Of a stretch of 64,000 nt of DNA, positions 9,141-18,697 are shown piece after piece. A program made the position numbers and the translations under genes. The notes under the pieces were generated by a model. It was given only the letters and a program-made list of their open reading frames with translations. It was not told the DNA's origin and made no database searches. The stretch is from contig JARKOV010000172.1 in assembly GCA_029975965.1 (NCBI GenBank), forward strand, positions 1-64,000, given 5' to 3'. This DNA comes from Anaerolinea sp. (GTDB lineage: Bacteria > Chloroflexota > Anaerolineae > Anaerolineales > Anaerolineaceae). Every line of letters begins with the position of its first letter. Within the stretch, counting starts at the first letter, position 1.

Positions 9141-10117
9141 TGGCGCGCTACCTGGTCACCGGCGCGGCCGGTTTCATCGCTTCGCGGGTGTGCGAGCTGC
9201 TGCTCGCCGAGGGTCACGAGGTGGCGGGGGTCGACAACCTGTGCGACGCCTACGATGTGCGCCTGAAGCATTACCGCCTCAAGCGGCTGCTGGAGCGACC
9301 CGGTTTCACCTTCAACGCGCTGGACATCGCCGACCGTGGCGCGGTGGACGCGATTTTTAGCGCGGGCGAGAGCTTTGCCGGGGTGATCAACCTGGCGGCG
9401 CGGGCCGGGGTGCGCGCATCGGTGGAGAACCCCTGGGTGTTCGTCAACACCAACCTGACCGGCACACTCAACCTGCTGGAGGCGTGCCGCCGACACGCGG
9501 TGAGCAAGTTCATCCTGGCGTCCACCTCCAGTATTTACGGCAACGATGCTCCGTTGCCGACGCCGGAGACGGCCTCCAGTGATCACCCCTTGCAGCCCTA
9601 TTCGGCCAGCAAAAAGGGCGCCGAGGCGATGTGCCACGCGTACCACTTTCTGTACGGCGTTGACGTGACGATCTTCCGCTATTTCACCGTCTACGGGCCT
9701 GCCGGGCGACCGGACATGGTCATGTTCCGCTTTACCCAGTGGATCAAAGAGGGCCGGCCGGTGCGCCTGAACGGCGACGGCAGCCAGACGCGCGGCTTCA
9801 CCTACGTGGACGATATCGCGCGCGGGACGATCGCCGGTTTGACGCCACTCGGCTACGAGATCATCAACCTGGGCGGGCACGAGGTGATCTCGATGAACGA
9901 GATGATCGCCCGCCTCGAAGCGCTGCTGGGCGAGAAAGCGCGGATCGAATATTTGCCGGCGCACAAAGCCGATATGCTCGCCAACCAGGCCGATATCAGC
10001 AAGGCGCGCCGCCTGCTGAGTTGGGAGCCACAAGTGAACCTGGAAGAAGGGATGAAGCGCCTGGTTGACTGGTACCTGGCCGAGCGCTCCTGGGCCAGCC
10101 AGGTGGTCACCGCATGA
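9140..10117 (+). CDS. NAD-dependent sugar-nucleotide epimerase (GalE/WbpP-like SDR)
   Basis: A 325-aa extended SDR, probably a C4 epimerase on the uronic acid made by the preceding gene. The nucleotide-binding motif is TGAAGFIASRV, and the catalytic pair is Y154 and K158 in YSASKKGAE. FRYFTVYGPAGRPDMVMFRF resembles UDP-glucuronate 4-epimerases and WbpP-type enzymes. A TAATG start-stop overlap of 1 base couples it to the dehydrogenase. Whether the substrate is UDP-GlcA or UDP-GlcNAcA is not determined by sequence. Confidence 0.83.
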   Translation: MARYLVTGAAGFIASRVCELLLAEGHEVAGVDNLCDAYDVRLKHYRLKRLLERPGFTFNALDIADRGAVDAIFSAGESFAGVINLAARAGVRASVENPWVFVNTNLTGTLNLLEACRRHAVSKFILASTSSIYGNDAPLPTPETASSDHPLQPYSASKKGAEAMCHAYHFLYGVDVTIFRYFTVYGPAGRPDMVMFRFTQWIKEGRPVRLNGDGSQTRGFTYVDDIARGTIAGLTPLGYEIINLGGHEVISMNEMIARLEALLGEKARIEYLPAHKADMLANQADISKARRLLSWEPQVNLEEGMKRLVDWYLAERSWASQVVTA

Positions 10118-11520
10118 CTTCTTGGATCGACCGGGCGCGCGCCTTCACCGGCGACCGCCTGTTGCGCCGGGTGGTGCGCAACTCGACCTACCTGTTCCTG
10201 AGCAACGTCATCGCGGCCGTTTTGGGCATCGTCACCGCCAACCTGTTGGGCGTGGCGGTGTTCGGCGTGCTGGGCATCATCACCGGCTTCGTGACCAACG
10301 TCAACCGCCTGCTCTCCTTCCGCATGAATGATGTGGTGGTGCGCTACATGGGCGAGGCGCTGGCGAAGAAAGAGAAAGAGCGCGCCGCAGCGGTGGTCAA
10401 GGCGGCGGGGTTGGCCGAAGCGCTGACCTCGCTGGCGGCGTTTGGCGTGCTGGCGGCGCTGGCCCCCCTGGGCGCGCGTTACTTTGCCAAAGAGGCCCAA
10501 CTGGCGCCGCTCTTCTTGCTGTACGGCCTGTCGATCCTGGCCAATTTGAACAATGAGACGGCCACCGGCGTGCTGCAGGTGACCGGGCATTTTCGCACCC
10601 AGGCGTTGATCAACCTGGCGCAGAGCGTGCTGGTAGCCGGGTTGATCGTGCGCGCTGCCTTGCAAGGCGGCGGCCTGCTCGACGTGCTGTGGGCTTACTT
10701 GCTTGGCAAGGTGATCCTGGGGGCCGGGCCGGTGGTCGCCGCGCTGTACTGGATGCCGCGCGCAGTGCAGCCGGGTTGGTGGCGGGCGCGGTTTGCGCTG
10801 CTCCCGCCGTGGCGCGAGCTGGCGCGCTTTGCCCTTTCGACCAACTTCAGCGCGACGATTAACCTGGTGGCGCGCGACAGCGAGGTGCCCTGGGTGGGCC
10901 TGTTCTTTGGGCCGGTGGTGGCGGGCTATTACAAGACCGCCTTGCAGTTGATCAACCTGGTGGTGATGCCGGTCAATCCATTTATCAGCACGACCTTCCC
11001 CGAGATCACCCGCGCGGTGGCGGAGAAGGCCTGGCAGCGCCTGGGCAACCTGTTGCGGCGGGTGAGCCTGATCGCGGGGGGATGGACGGCGGCTGTGGCG
11101 GCAGGGCTGCTCCTGGTTGGCCGGTCGCTGCTTTTCTCGGAGTGGCAGGCTTTTGGGCGCACCTTCCACATCTACGACAGCCAGTACCTGCCGGCATTCC
11201 CGGTGTTGATGCTGTTGATGATCGGCTACGGGGTGGCGAACACGCTCTTCTGGAGCCGCCCGCTGCTGCTCTCGCTTGGGCTGGCAGATTACGCCTTGAA
11301 GGTCAGTTTCTGGTCGATGCTGGGCAAGGTGGCGCTGGCGGTTTTGCTGTTGCCGGGCGCCGGTTACCTGGCGGAGGCGGTTTTCCTGACGCTGTATTTC
11401 ACCGTCTCGGTCGGGTTGATGGTCTGGCGCGGCTTGCGGGAGGTGGAAAAGGAGAGCGCCACGGATGATCAAGCCGGCCAGGCTGCCATGTTAAACCAGG
11501 GCGGCGAAAGCAAAGGGTAA
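10114..11520 (+). CDS. Wzx-type oligosaccharide flippase
   Basis: A 468-aa polytopic membrane protein of the MATE/MOP superfamily with about 12-14 hydrophobic segments, expected to flip undecaprenyl-linked oligosaccharide units. The N-terminus (RRVVRNSTYLFLSNVIAAVL followed by LLGVAVFGVLGIITGF) matches the polysaccharide_synt family opening. It overlaps the epimerase by 4 bp (ATGA). No obvious Wzy polymerase lies next to it, although several unassigned membrane proteins downstream could serve. Confidence 0.8.
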   Translation: MTSWIDRARAFTGDRLLRRVVRNSTYLFLSNVIAAVLGIVTANLLGVAVFGVLGIITGFVTNVNRLLSFRMNDVVVRYMGEALAKKEKERAAAVVKAAGLAEALTSLAAFGVLAALAPLGARYFAKEAQLAPLFLLYGLSILANLNNETATGVLQVTGHFRTQALINLAQSVLVAGLIVRAALQGGGLLDVLWAYLLGKVILGAGPVVAALYWMPRAVQPGWWRARFALLPPWRELARFALSTNFSATINLVARDSEVPWVGLFFGPVVAGYYKTALQLINLVVMPVNPFISTTFPEITRAVAEKAWQRLGNLLRRVSLIAGGWTAAVAAGLLLVGRSLLFSEWQAFGRTFHIYDSQYLPAFPVLMLLMIGYGVANTLFWSRPLLLSLGLADYALKVSFWSMLGKVALAVLLLPGAGYLAEAVFLTLYFTVSVGLMVWRGLREVEKESATDDQAGQAAMLNQGGESKG

Positions 11521-11523
11521 AAT
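11518..11523 (+). promoter_or_regulatory. -10 element of the EEP gene, probably leaderless
   Basis: TAAAAT overlaps the stop codon of the flippase gene and stands exactly 6 nt before the GTG start at 11530, the same spacing as at 138, 1557 and 20265 (- strand). It suggests an internal promoter within the glycan operon. Confidence 0.5.
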
Positions 11524-11529
11524 TACGAC

Positions 11530-12309
11530 GTGACGCGCATCCTGTCTTTCAACCTGCGCACCGCCGAGGCAAACGATGGCGCTCACGCCTGGAGCGAGCG
11601 GCGCGGCCTGGCTTTCGAGCGCATCCGGGCGATTGGACCGGACCTGCTTGGATTGCAGGAGGTGCACGACCAGCAGCAGTCTGCCGATGTGCGGGCGGAA
11701 CTGGTCGATTACGATTTCTACGGCGTGCGGCGCGGCGGCAGCGGAGGCGCCCCGCTGGAAATGACCCCGGCGCTGGTGCGGCGCGAAGCCTTCGAGGTGC
11801 TCGACGCGCGGATCTTTTGGCTCAGCCGCACCCCAGACGTGCCGGGCAGTTCGAGTTGGGGCGCGGCCTACGTGCGCACCGCGGTGCAGTTGCACTTGCG
11901 CGAGCGCTCCAGCGCCAACGAGCTGATCTGGATCAACACGCATTTCGATTACCTGCCCCTGGCAGTGCTGGAGATGGCCAGGATGCTGCGCGGGGTGGTG
12001 GATGCGTTGCCCGGGCACATTCCGCTGGTCTTGACCGGCGACTTCAACGCCGGCAAGCGCAGCCAGGCGTTCCGCACGCTGACCGGGGCGACCGGCGCGC
12101 GCCGTCTGCGCGATGCGCTGCGCCTGGCGAAGCGCGTGGATGGTGGCGAAGGCACCTTCCACGCCTTCGGTAAGCTCCCGCGCCCCCAGGCGATCGATTG
12201 GATCCTGGTTTCAGAGGGGCTGCGGGTGGTCGAGGCCGGGATCGACCGCACCAGCCGCGGCGGGCTCTTCCCTTCGGATCATTTCCCGGTGTGGGTGGTG
12301 CTGGCATGA
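11530..12309 (+). CDS. Endonuclease/exonuclease/phosphatase (EEP) family hydrolase
   Basis: A 259-aa Mg-dependent phosphodiesterase fold. The catalytic motifs are in order: FNLRT (metal Asn), LGLQEVHD (metal Glu), INTHFDY, VLTGDFNAG (Asp-x-Asn), IDWILVS, and the terminal SDHFPVWV with the catalytic His. The family hydrolyses nucleic acids, phosphoinositides and sphingomyelin, so the substrate is open. It sits between a flippase and a GT4 enzyme, so a lipid-phosphate or lipid-linked sugar substrate is possible (inference). It ends with an ATGA overlap to the next gene. The GTG start follows a -10 box by 6 nt. Confidence 0.82.
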   Translation: MTRILSFNLRTAEANDGAHAWSERRGLAFERIRAIGPDLLGLQEVHDQQQSADVRAELVDYDFYGVRRGGSGGAPLEMTPALVRREAFEVLDARIFWLSRTPDVPGSSSWGAAYVRTAVQLHLRERSSANELIWINTHFDYLPLAVLEMARMLRGVVDALPGHIPLVLTGDFNAGKRSQAFRTLTGATGARRLRDALRLAKRVDGGEGTFHAFGKLPRPQAIDWILVSEGLRVVEAGIDRTSRGGLFPSDHFPVWVVLA

Positions 12310-13421
12310 AAATCGCGGCGATTGCCACCGCCCAGGTACCTTCCACGACGGCCAACTCGATCCAGGTGATGAAGGTGTGCGGCGCCCTGGCTACGCTGGG
12401 CCACACAGTGCGGCTGATGCTGCCGGGAAACGGCGCGGCAGGTTGGGAGGAGCTGGCCGAGCTGTACGGCTTGGGCCAGCCGTTCCAGATCGAGTGGCTG
12501 GCGGCCGATCCGCGTTGGAAGCGCGTCGATTTCGCCTGGAAAGCGGTGCAAGGGGCGCGAGCCTGGAAAGCCGGGTTGGTTTATACCTGGACGATCCAGG
12601 CGGCGGTGTTCGCCCTGCTCGGCGGCAGGCCGGCGCTCTACGAGGCCCACGATCTGCCCACGGGTCGCTTTGGCCCGACCTGGATGAGCCTCTTCCTGCG
12701 CCTGCCGGGCAAGAAGCGCCTGGCGATGATCACCCGCGCGCTGCAGGCGGCGCTGGAGCGCCGTTTTGGGCGGTTGTTGCCGCCGGAACAAATGGTGATC
12801 GCGCCCAACGGACTCGACCTGGAGCGATACCTGGGGCTCCCGGCTCCCAGCAAGGCGCGGCGCTGGCTCAACCTGCCGGAAGGCCTGACCGTGGGCTGCA
12901 CCGGGCACCTCTATGCCGGGCGCGGGGGTGATCTGTTCCTGGGGCTGGCGCGGCGCTTCCCGGAGCTGCAGTTCGTCTGGGTGGGCGGGCGACCGGAGGA
13001 CGTGGAGGCTTACCGCGCCAGGGCGGCTGGGCTGAGCAACACGATCTTCAGCGGTTTCATCCCCAACGCGCAACTGCCGCTGTACCAGGCGGCTGCCGAC
13101 ATCCTGCTCATGCCGTACGGCAGCCGCATCGAGGGCAGCAGCGGCGGAAATTCAGCAGAGATCTGCAGCCCGATGAAGCTGTTCGATTACCTGGGCGCAG
13201 GGCGGGCGATCCTTTCCAGCGACCTGCCGGTGATCCGCGAAGTGCTTGACGAGCGCAGCGCCCTGTTCGCGGCGCCTGACGATGTGACGTCTTGGGCCGC
13301 GGCGCTGGGGCGCGTCGCGGGAGACAGCGAGCTGCGTGAGCGCCTTTCGACACGGGCGCGAGAGCTGGCGGTACAATACACCTGGATCGAGCGGGAGCGA
13401 CGTTGCCTGGAGGGACTGTGA
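12306..13421 (+). CDS. Glycosyltransferase family 4
   Basis: A 371-aa GT-B transferase. The start was set at ATG 12306 (ATGA overlap with the EEP gene), giving the usual first strand KIAAIATAQVPSTTANSIQ; the longer open frame upstream lies inside the EEP gene. The C-terminal half has FLGLARRFPELQFVWVGGRP and the donor-binding region SPMKLFDYLGAGRAILSSDL, a GT4 E-x7-E-like site. The N-terminal half is acceptor-specific and not recognisable. It is probably a sugar transferase in assembly of the unit moved by the flippase. Confidence 0.82.
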   Translation: MKIAAIATAQVPSTTANSIQVMKVCGALATLGHTVRLMLPGNGAAGWEELAELYGLGQPFQIEWLAADPRWKRVDFAWKAVQGARAWKAGLVYTWTIQAAVFALLGGRPALYEAHDLPTGRFGPTWMSLFLRLPGKKRLAMITRALQAALERRFGRLLPPEQMVIAPNGLDLERYLGLPAPSKARRWLNLPEGLTVGCTGHLYAGRGGDLFLGLARRFPELQFVWVGGRPEDVEAYRARAAGLSNTIFSGFIPNAQLPLYQAAADILLMPYGSRIEGSSGGNSAEICSPMKLFDYLGAGRAILSSDLPVIREVLDERSALFAAPDDVTSWAAALGRVAGDSELRERLSTRARELAVQYTWIERERRCLEGL

Positions 13422-14947
13422 CCGTGCATTGGATCGAGCCAGTGGGCAGGCGGGCGGTTGCGAGCGCGCTGGCGGGGTTGTTACTCGGCGCGCCGGTGGC
13501 GCTGTTGGGGCCGGGAGCCTTTTTGACCGGCTGGTTGGCGGCCAGCCTGCTGCTGGCGGTGAGTATTTTCACGCTGATCAGCGCCTGGCGTTGGGCAGGC
13601 GGCGGCCGGCTGCTGGCCTGGATGGTCGGGCTGGCTTTTCTGTTGCGCCTGGGCCTGGGAATGGGGTTGAGCCTGGCGCTGCCCCTCTGGGGTTACGACG
13701 AGGAGGTGCAGAACGCCGGCTATCTTTTCCCAGACGCCTACGAGCGCGACCGCGAGGCTTTCGACCTGGCGGTCTCCGGCGAGCGCCTGCTCTTCAACCC
13801 CGAGCTTTCGCTTTCTTCGGACCAATACGGCGGGTTGGGGCTGGTCAGCGCGGCGATCTATCGCTACCTCAGCCCGGACGCGCACCGGCCGTTCCTGGTG
13901 TTGATTCTGGGTTGCCTGTTTTTCGCGCTGGGCGTGCCTTTCTTATGGAAGGCGGCGCACCTGCGCCTGGATGACCGCGCGGCATCCCTGGCGACCTGGA
14001 TCTTTGTGCTTTACCCGGATGGCTTATTCTTCTCTGCGTCGCAGATGCGCGAGCCGTTCCTGCTGGGATTGAGCGCGATGGCGCTGTGGGGCGTGCTGAC
14101 CTGGCGGCAAAACCTGCGTGGGGCGCTGGCAGCCTTAGCCTTCAGCCTGGCGGCGATGTTCTTCTTCGCCACCCGCTCGGCGCTGTTCGTGACCGGGGTG
14201 ATGGCGCTGTTGTTCTGGCTGGATTACTCGGGCGAGCACAGCGGGAAAACCTGGCGCTGGATCGGCTGGGCAGGGCTGGGGCTGGGCGCGCTGGCGGCGG
14301 CCTGGATCACCTGGAGCTGGTTCCGCGAGGCAGCCGTATGGGATGTGACCTTAACTCTGCGCAACTCGGGGCGCCTTGCGGCGGTGCTGGAAGACCTCGG
14401 CGACCGTTTCCGTATCCCGGTGCTGCTGGTGTATGGGCTGGCGCAGCCGGTGTTGCCGGCGGCGATCGCTGAGCCGGCCATTCCCTTGTGGAAAGGCATC
14501 GTGCTGCTGCGCTCGTCGGGCTGGTACCTGATCGCCCCGCTGTTGATCTACGCCGGTTTTTCGGCCTGGAAGATCGCCAGCCCCATCCAGCGGCGCTTCG
14601 TGCTGTGGGCGGTGATTTCGGCCGGGCTGTGGATGTGTGTGGCTTCGCTGCGCGCCGGCGGCGACATGACCGATAACCCGCGATACCGCGTGCTCTTCCT
14701 GGCGCAGATGGCGCTGGCAGCCGCCTGGGCGGTGGGCTGGGCGCGCGCGAAGCGCGATGCGTGGTTGGGGCGCTGGCTGCTGGTAGAGGCAATCTTCCTG
14801 GGCTTTTTCACCCAGTGGTACTTCAGCCGTTACTTCCACCTGGGAGGGAGGCTGCCGTTCCTGGTCATGGTGGCGGTCATCGCTGGGCTGAGCGGGCTGG
14901 TTCTGGCGGGCGGCTGGCTGCTCGACCGCTTCCGCAGGCCGAAATGA
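13418..14947 (+). CDS. Polytopic membrane protein, probable GT-C glycosyltransferase
   Basis: A 509-aa integral membrane protein with about 11-12 hydrophobic helices. The acidic WGYDEEVQNAGYLFPD in the first long loop resembles the catalytic Asp/Glu of GT-C enzymes that use polyprenyl-phosphate sugars. I do not recognise a named family. GTG 13418 was chosen over TTG 13403: it forms a GTGA overlap with the GT4 stop and has a GGAGGG-like site upstream. It is last in the 7815-14947 run. A Wzy-type polymerase or ligase role is also possible. Confidence 0.6.
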   Translation: MTVHWIEPVGRRAVASALAGLLLGAPVALLGPGAFLTGWLAASLLLAVSIFTLISAWRWAGGGRLLAWMVGLAFLLRLGLGMGLSLALPLWGYDEEVQNAGYLFPDAYERDREAFDLAVSGERLLFNPELSLSSDQYGGLGLVSAAIYRYLSPDAHRPFLVLILGCLFFALGVPFLWKAAHLRLDDRAASLATWIFVLYPDGLFFSASQMREPFLLGLSAMALWGVLTWRQNLRGALAALAFSLAAMFFFATRSALFVTGVMALLFWLDYSGEHSGKTWRWIGWAGLGLGALAAAWITWSWFREAAVWDVTLTLRNSGRLAAVLEDLGDRFRIPVLLVYGLAQPVLPAAIAEPAIPLWKGIVLLRSSGWYLIAPLLIYAGFSAWKIASPIQRRFVLWAVISAGLWMCVASLRAGGDMTDNPRYRVLFLAQMALAAAWAVGWARAKRDAWLGRWLLVEAIFLGFFTQWYFSRYFHLGGRLPFLVMVAVIAGLSGLVLAGGWLLDRFRRPK

Positions 14948-14959
14948 GCGCCTTTGCGA

Positions 14960-14965
14960 TATAAT
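14960..14965 (+). promoter_or_regulatory. -10 element upstream of the DPM1-like gene
   Basis: TATAAT in the context GCGATATAAT, 43 nt before the ATG at 15009. The same context occurs at 60830, and GGATATAAT at 38162. There is no clear -35 at 16-18 bp. Confidence 0.5.
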
Positions 14966-15008
14966 TGCCGCAAAGCTTCCCACAATTCACTCGGCGCCGG
15001 ACCAAAGT

Positions 15009-15980
15009 ATGCATCTCACGATTGTGGCTCCCGTCTACAACGAAGAAGAAAATATCCCCCTGCTGCACCAGGCGATTGCGGCTGCCATCGCGCCGCTGGG
15101 CCTGGAGTGGGAAGTGATCCTGGTGGACGACGGCAGCCAGGATGGCAGCCTGGCGGCACTCGAAAAGCTGGCGGAGCTGGACCCGGCTCACGTGCGGGTG
15201 ATCGCGCTGCGCCGCAATTTTGGCCAGACCGCCGCCATCGCCGCCGGGATCGACCACGCCAGCGGCGACGTGGTGGTCTTGATCGACGCTGACCTGCAAA
15301 ACGACCCGCAAGACATCCCGCTTATGCTGGAGAAAATCCACGAGGGCTACGATGTGGTCAGCGGGTGGCGCAAGAATCGCCAGGACGATTTCACCACGCG
15401 CACCCTGCCCTCGCGCATGGCCAACGGGCTGATTTCCTGGGTGACCGGCGTGCACCTGCACGATTACGGCTGCACGCTCAAGGCTTATCGCCGCGAGGTG
15501 CTGACCGGCTTCAAGCTGTACGGCGAGATGCACCGCTTTATCCCGGTTTACGCCAGCTCGGTCGGGGCAAAGATCATCGAAATGCAGGTGCAGCATCACC
15601 CGAGGCGCTTCGGGAAAGCCAAATACGGTCTGGAGCGCACCGCAAAGGTCATTCTGGACTTGTTCACGGTCAAGTTTCTCAGCAGTTACGCTAATAAACC
15701 CATCTACCTGTTCGGGGGAGCGGGCATCGGGTTGATCGTGCTGGCCGGCATTGTGCTGACGTACCTGTTCGTGCGGCGCGTCTTTTTTGGGGTATCGGTG
15801 CTTGGCTCACCGCTATTCCAGATGAGCACGATGGTCGCCATTTTAGGTTTCCAATCGATTCTGATGGGCCTGATCGCGGAGTTGTTGGTGCGCACCTATC
15901 ACGAATCGCAGGGCAAACCGACCTACACTATCCGTAAAGGCATCAATATCCCGGTCAATGGCAGCCAACGAAACGAGTAA
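15009..15980 (+). CDS. DPM1/GtrB-like polyprenyl-phosphate glycosyltransferase (GT2)
   Basis: A 323-aa GT2 enzyme with two C-terminal membrane helices, the layout of GtrB/ArnC/DPM1 enzymes that charge polyprenyl phosphate with a sugar. The GT-A core begins LTIVAPVYNEEENIPLL, has VDDGSQDGS (about 39-47), the metal motif LIDADLQNDPQDIP, and SGWRKNRQDDFTTR. The two membrane segments lie at about 234-257 and 275-298. Its product would be the donor for GT-C enzymes, several of which lie in this window. A TATAAT box lies 43 nt upstream. It overlaps the next gene by 23 bp. Confidence 0.87.
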   Translation: MHLTIVAPVYNEEENIPLLHQAIAAAIAPLGLEWEVILVDDGSQDGSLAALEKLAELDPAHVRVIALRRNFGQTAAIAAGIDHASGDVVVLIDADLQNDPQDIPLMLEKIHEGYDVVSGWRKNRQDDFTTRTLPSRMANGLISWVTGVHLHDYGCTLKAYRREVLTGFKLYGEMHRFIPVYASSVGAKIIEMQVQHHPRRFGKAKYGLERTAKVILDLFTVKFLSSYANKPIYLFGGAGIGLIVLAGIVLTYLFVRRVFFGVSVLGSPLFQMSTMVAILGFQSILMGLIAELLVRTYHESQGKPTYTIRKGINIPVNGSQRNE

Positions 15981-17952
15981 ACCCGTCCAGCCCTGGCAGG
16001 CTGGGCCTGGGGGGCTGACGGTGGCCCGACTGTATTTTGCCGCGACTTCCATCCTATCGGCGGCGGGGATTTCGCAACTCTTAAAGACGGGTGCAAACTC
16101 TGGCCAGGCGATCGGCAGCTATTCCTGGCAATGGGCGGGCTTGCTGAGCGGAGCGATCTTGTTGGGCGTGGTGTTGCTGGCGGTGACCACATCGCTCTTT
16201 ACACCCGCGGCAGATCGGATGGGTCAAATCTTATCCGCCCTGACCGGGAAGATTCGGCTGCGACCCTGGCTGGCTGTAGCCGGTTGCAGCGCCAGTTGGG
16301 TACTCTACGTATTGGTCGTGCTGTGGCGTTTCGACCGCCATTTCAACGCCACCTACCCGCGCCTGTGGTTCTTCTGGCTGGCGGCAGGCGTGGGCGCGCT
16401 GTTTTTAATGAGCGCCTGGCGGCGGCTGCCGCCTTTGTGGGCGCTGGTGTCGACAGGCGTGCTGTTCGGCTTTGGGATCAAGGCGCTCAGCTACCTGCCC
16501 GAGGTCAGCACGTACCCCTTCAGCCTGGGCTGGTCGGAGGCCAGCCGGTTCTATTATGCGTCGCTGCCATACGCCGAGCGGCTGTATGGGATGACCATCC
16601 CGCTCTCGCCCTGGCATCCCAGCCGCTACCTGATGCTGGGTCTGCCCTTTTTGATCGCGGACGCACCGCTCTGGCTGCACCGTCTGTGGCAGGTGTTGCT
16701 GTGGCTGGGCTTTTCCTGGTTGACGGGCTTTGCGCTGCTGAGGCGCTTCCGGGGGCAATCCTGGGTCACGCGGCTGGTGGGGGCGGTTTGGGCGGGGCTG
16801 TTCTTGCTGCAGGGGCCGGTGTACTACCATCTTTTGGTGTGCGTCATCCTGGTGCTGGTGGGATTCGACCGGGAGCGTTTTTGGAAGACGGCGGTATTCG
16901 TCTTGCTCGCATCGCTGTGGGCGGGCATCAGCCGGGTCAACTGGTTTCCGGTGCCGGCGATCCTCGCCGCGACCCTCTACCTGCTCGAAAAGCCGGTTCG
17001 GGGCAGCCGCGGGTGGCTGGCCTACCTGGCTCAGCCGGCGATCTGGGGGGGAATCGGGCTTGGCGCGGCGCTGGCGTCACAGGCGGTCTACGTGCTCTTT
17101 TCGGGGCACGAAGACACCAGCGGCTTCGCCTCCAGCTTCACCTCTGCGCTGTTGTGGTACCGCCTTTTCCCCAATGTGACGTACCGGTTGGGGGTTTTGC
17201 CGGCTATTCTGCTCATCACCGCTCCAGCGCTGGCGTTGGTCGCGGTCACCTGGGCGCGCGGCTGGCGGCACTGGCACCCGCTGCGGGTGCTGGGGCTGGG
17301 TGGCATGGGCCTGGTCTTGCTGGCTGGCGGGCTGGTGGTGAGCACCAAGATCGGCGGGGGGAGCAACATCCACAACCTGGACGCCTACCTGGTGCTGGTG
17401 CTGGTGATCAGCGCCTATCTTTGGTTGGAGGGGTACGAATCTGAAAGCGGGGGAGCGCCGTATGCCTGGCGACCCTGGCTGCTGCTGGTTTTCTTATTAT
17501 TGATGCCGGTCACCTGGAATATGGACCTGAAGCGCCCCTTCGTGCAGCGCGATATGCAGCAGGCGCAAGCCGACCTGGACTGGCTGCGGGAATTTGTCAC
17601 CCATCACGCGCAGGGAGGCGAGGCGTTGTTCATCACCCAGCGCCAACTGCTGGTGTTCGATACCATCGAGGGAGTTGACATGGTGCCCGAGTACGAGCTG
17701 CTCACCCTCTCGGAAATGGCGATCTCGAACAACCAGTCCTATCTTTCCCGTTTTCATGCCGACCTGGAAAAGAAGCGCTTTCGCGTCATCGTGGCGAACA
17801 TGCAAAACGAGGTCACCAAAGACCCGGAGATTTCGCCATTTGCAGAGGAGAACAATGCCTGGGTGGCCAACGTCACGACTCACATCCGTGAATATTACAA
17901 GACCGCCTTCACCCTGCCGGCAGCCGGGGTGGAGATATTCCTGCCAAAGTAG
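15958..17952 (+). CDS. Large polytopic membrane protein, possible GT-C enzyme
   Basis: A 664-aa protein with about 12 hydrophobic segments in residues 25-520 and a soluble C-terminal domain of about 140 residues (LDWLREFVTHHAQGGEALF onward). The architecture of a membrane body followed by an extracytoplasmic domain is that of GT39/GT83-like enzymes, but I recognise no signature. It starts inside the end of the DPM1-like gene (23-bp overlap), so it may use that enzyme's polyprenyl-phosphate sugar (inference). Confidence 0.5.
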   Translation: MAANETSKPVQPWQAGPGGLTVARLYFAATSILSAAGISQLLKTGANSGQAIGSYSWQWAGLLSGAILLGVVLLAVTTSLFTPAADRMGQILSALTGKIRLRPWLAVAGCSASWVLYVLVVLWRFDRHFNATYPRLWFFWLAAGVGALFLMSAWRRLPPLWALVSTGVLFGFGIKALSYLPEVSTYPFSLGWSEASRFYYASLPYAERLYGMTIPLSPWHPSRYLMLGLPFLIADAPLWLHRLWQVLLWLGFSWLTGFALLRRFRGQSWVTRLVGAVWAGLFLLQGPVYYHLLVCVILVLVGFDRERFWKTAVFVLLASLWAGISRVNWFPVPAILAATLYLLEKPVRGSRGWLAYLAQPAIWGGIGLGAALASQAVYVLFSGHEDTSGFASSFTSALLWYRLFPNVTYRLGVLPAILLITAPALALVAVTWARGWRHWHPLRVLGLGGMGLVLLAGGLVVSTKIGGGSNIHNLDAYLVLVLVISAYLWLEGYESESGGAPYAWRPWLLLVFLLLMPVTWNMDLKRPFVQRDMQQAQADLDWLREFVTHHAQGGEALFITQRQLLVFDTIEGVDMVPEYELLTLSEMAISNNQSYLSRFHADLEKKRFRVIVANMQNEVTKDPEISPFAEENNAWVANVTTHIREYYKTAFTLPAAGVEIFLPK

Positions 17953-17984
17953 TTCACAAATCGATGCCTGGATGAGGAATTTAC

Positions 17985-18692
17985 ATGCAGAACCGGCTGG
18001 GTGAATACGCTGAACGCGGGGATTACCACCGCCAACAGCCCAAGGATTGGGTCTACTTGCCGGTGTACCTGGCAAAGATGGAGCGGGTGGATCGCTACCT
18101 GGCGGATTGTAAAGGGCGGCGCATTCTTGACCTGGGCTGTGGAGAAGGCGTGCTGGTGCAGAAATACCGCCAGTTGGACTATGATATCGTCGGGATGGAC
18201 TTGAATTACGAATCGGATTACGTGATGCGTGGGAGCATCTTGCAGACCGGTTTTTCCGATGAGCAGTTCGACCTGGTGCTGTGCCTGGATGTGATTGAAC
18301 ACCTCAGCTTTGGCGACCAGGAACGGGCCGTGGCAGAAATTGCGCGCTTGCTCAAGCCGGGGGGAAAATTGTTGCTCACAGTCCCCAACCTGGCCCACCT
18401 GGCTTCGCGGCTGTCATTCCTGGTGCGCGGTAAGCTCATCCGCACCTCGAGCATTGACCGGCACCCCGGCGACCGCCCCATGGCGGAGTATCGCCAGTTG
18501 TTGCGGCGGCATTTCAGTATCCGTTCTTGCCGGGGAATTTTTCCGACGTTTCCCTTCATTTCACTCTTGACGGTGTGGAAGCCATCGCGCTCGATTATCC
18601 TGCACCGCATTTATAACCGTCTGCTGGCTGTGCCGGGTTGGTGCTTCCTGACCGTGTTCGAATGCGAAAAGCAGCCGGATCGAGGGGATTAA
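17985..18692 (+). CDS. Class I SAM-dependent methyltransferase
   Basis: A 235-aa Rossmann methyltransferase (Methyltransf_11/23 type). Motif I is ILDLGCGEG (about 47-55); DIVGMDLN is the acidic strand-2 motif; FDLVLCLDVIEHL and LLKPGGKLLLTVPN are motifs II-III. The hydrophobic C-terminus (SIRSCRGIFPTFPFISLLTV) is typical of enzymes acting on lipid-linked or surface glycans. Substrate unknown; its place among transferases suggests sugar or lipid-sugar methylation. Confidence 0.83.
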   Translation: MQNRLGEYAERGDYHRQQPKDWVYLPVYLAKMERVDRYLADCKGRRILDLGCGEGVLVQKYRQLDYDIVGMDLNYESDYVMRGSILQTGFSDEQFDLVLCLDVIEHLSFGDQERAVAEIARLLKPGGKLLLTVPNLAHLASRLSFLVRGKLIRTSSIDRHPGDRPMAEYRQLLRRHFSIRSCRGIFPTFPFISLLTVWKPSRSIILHRIYNRLLAVPGWCFLTVFECEKQPDRGD

Positions 18693-18697
18693 GGCGC

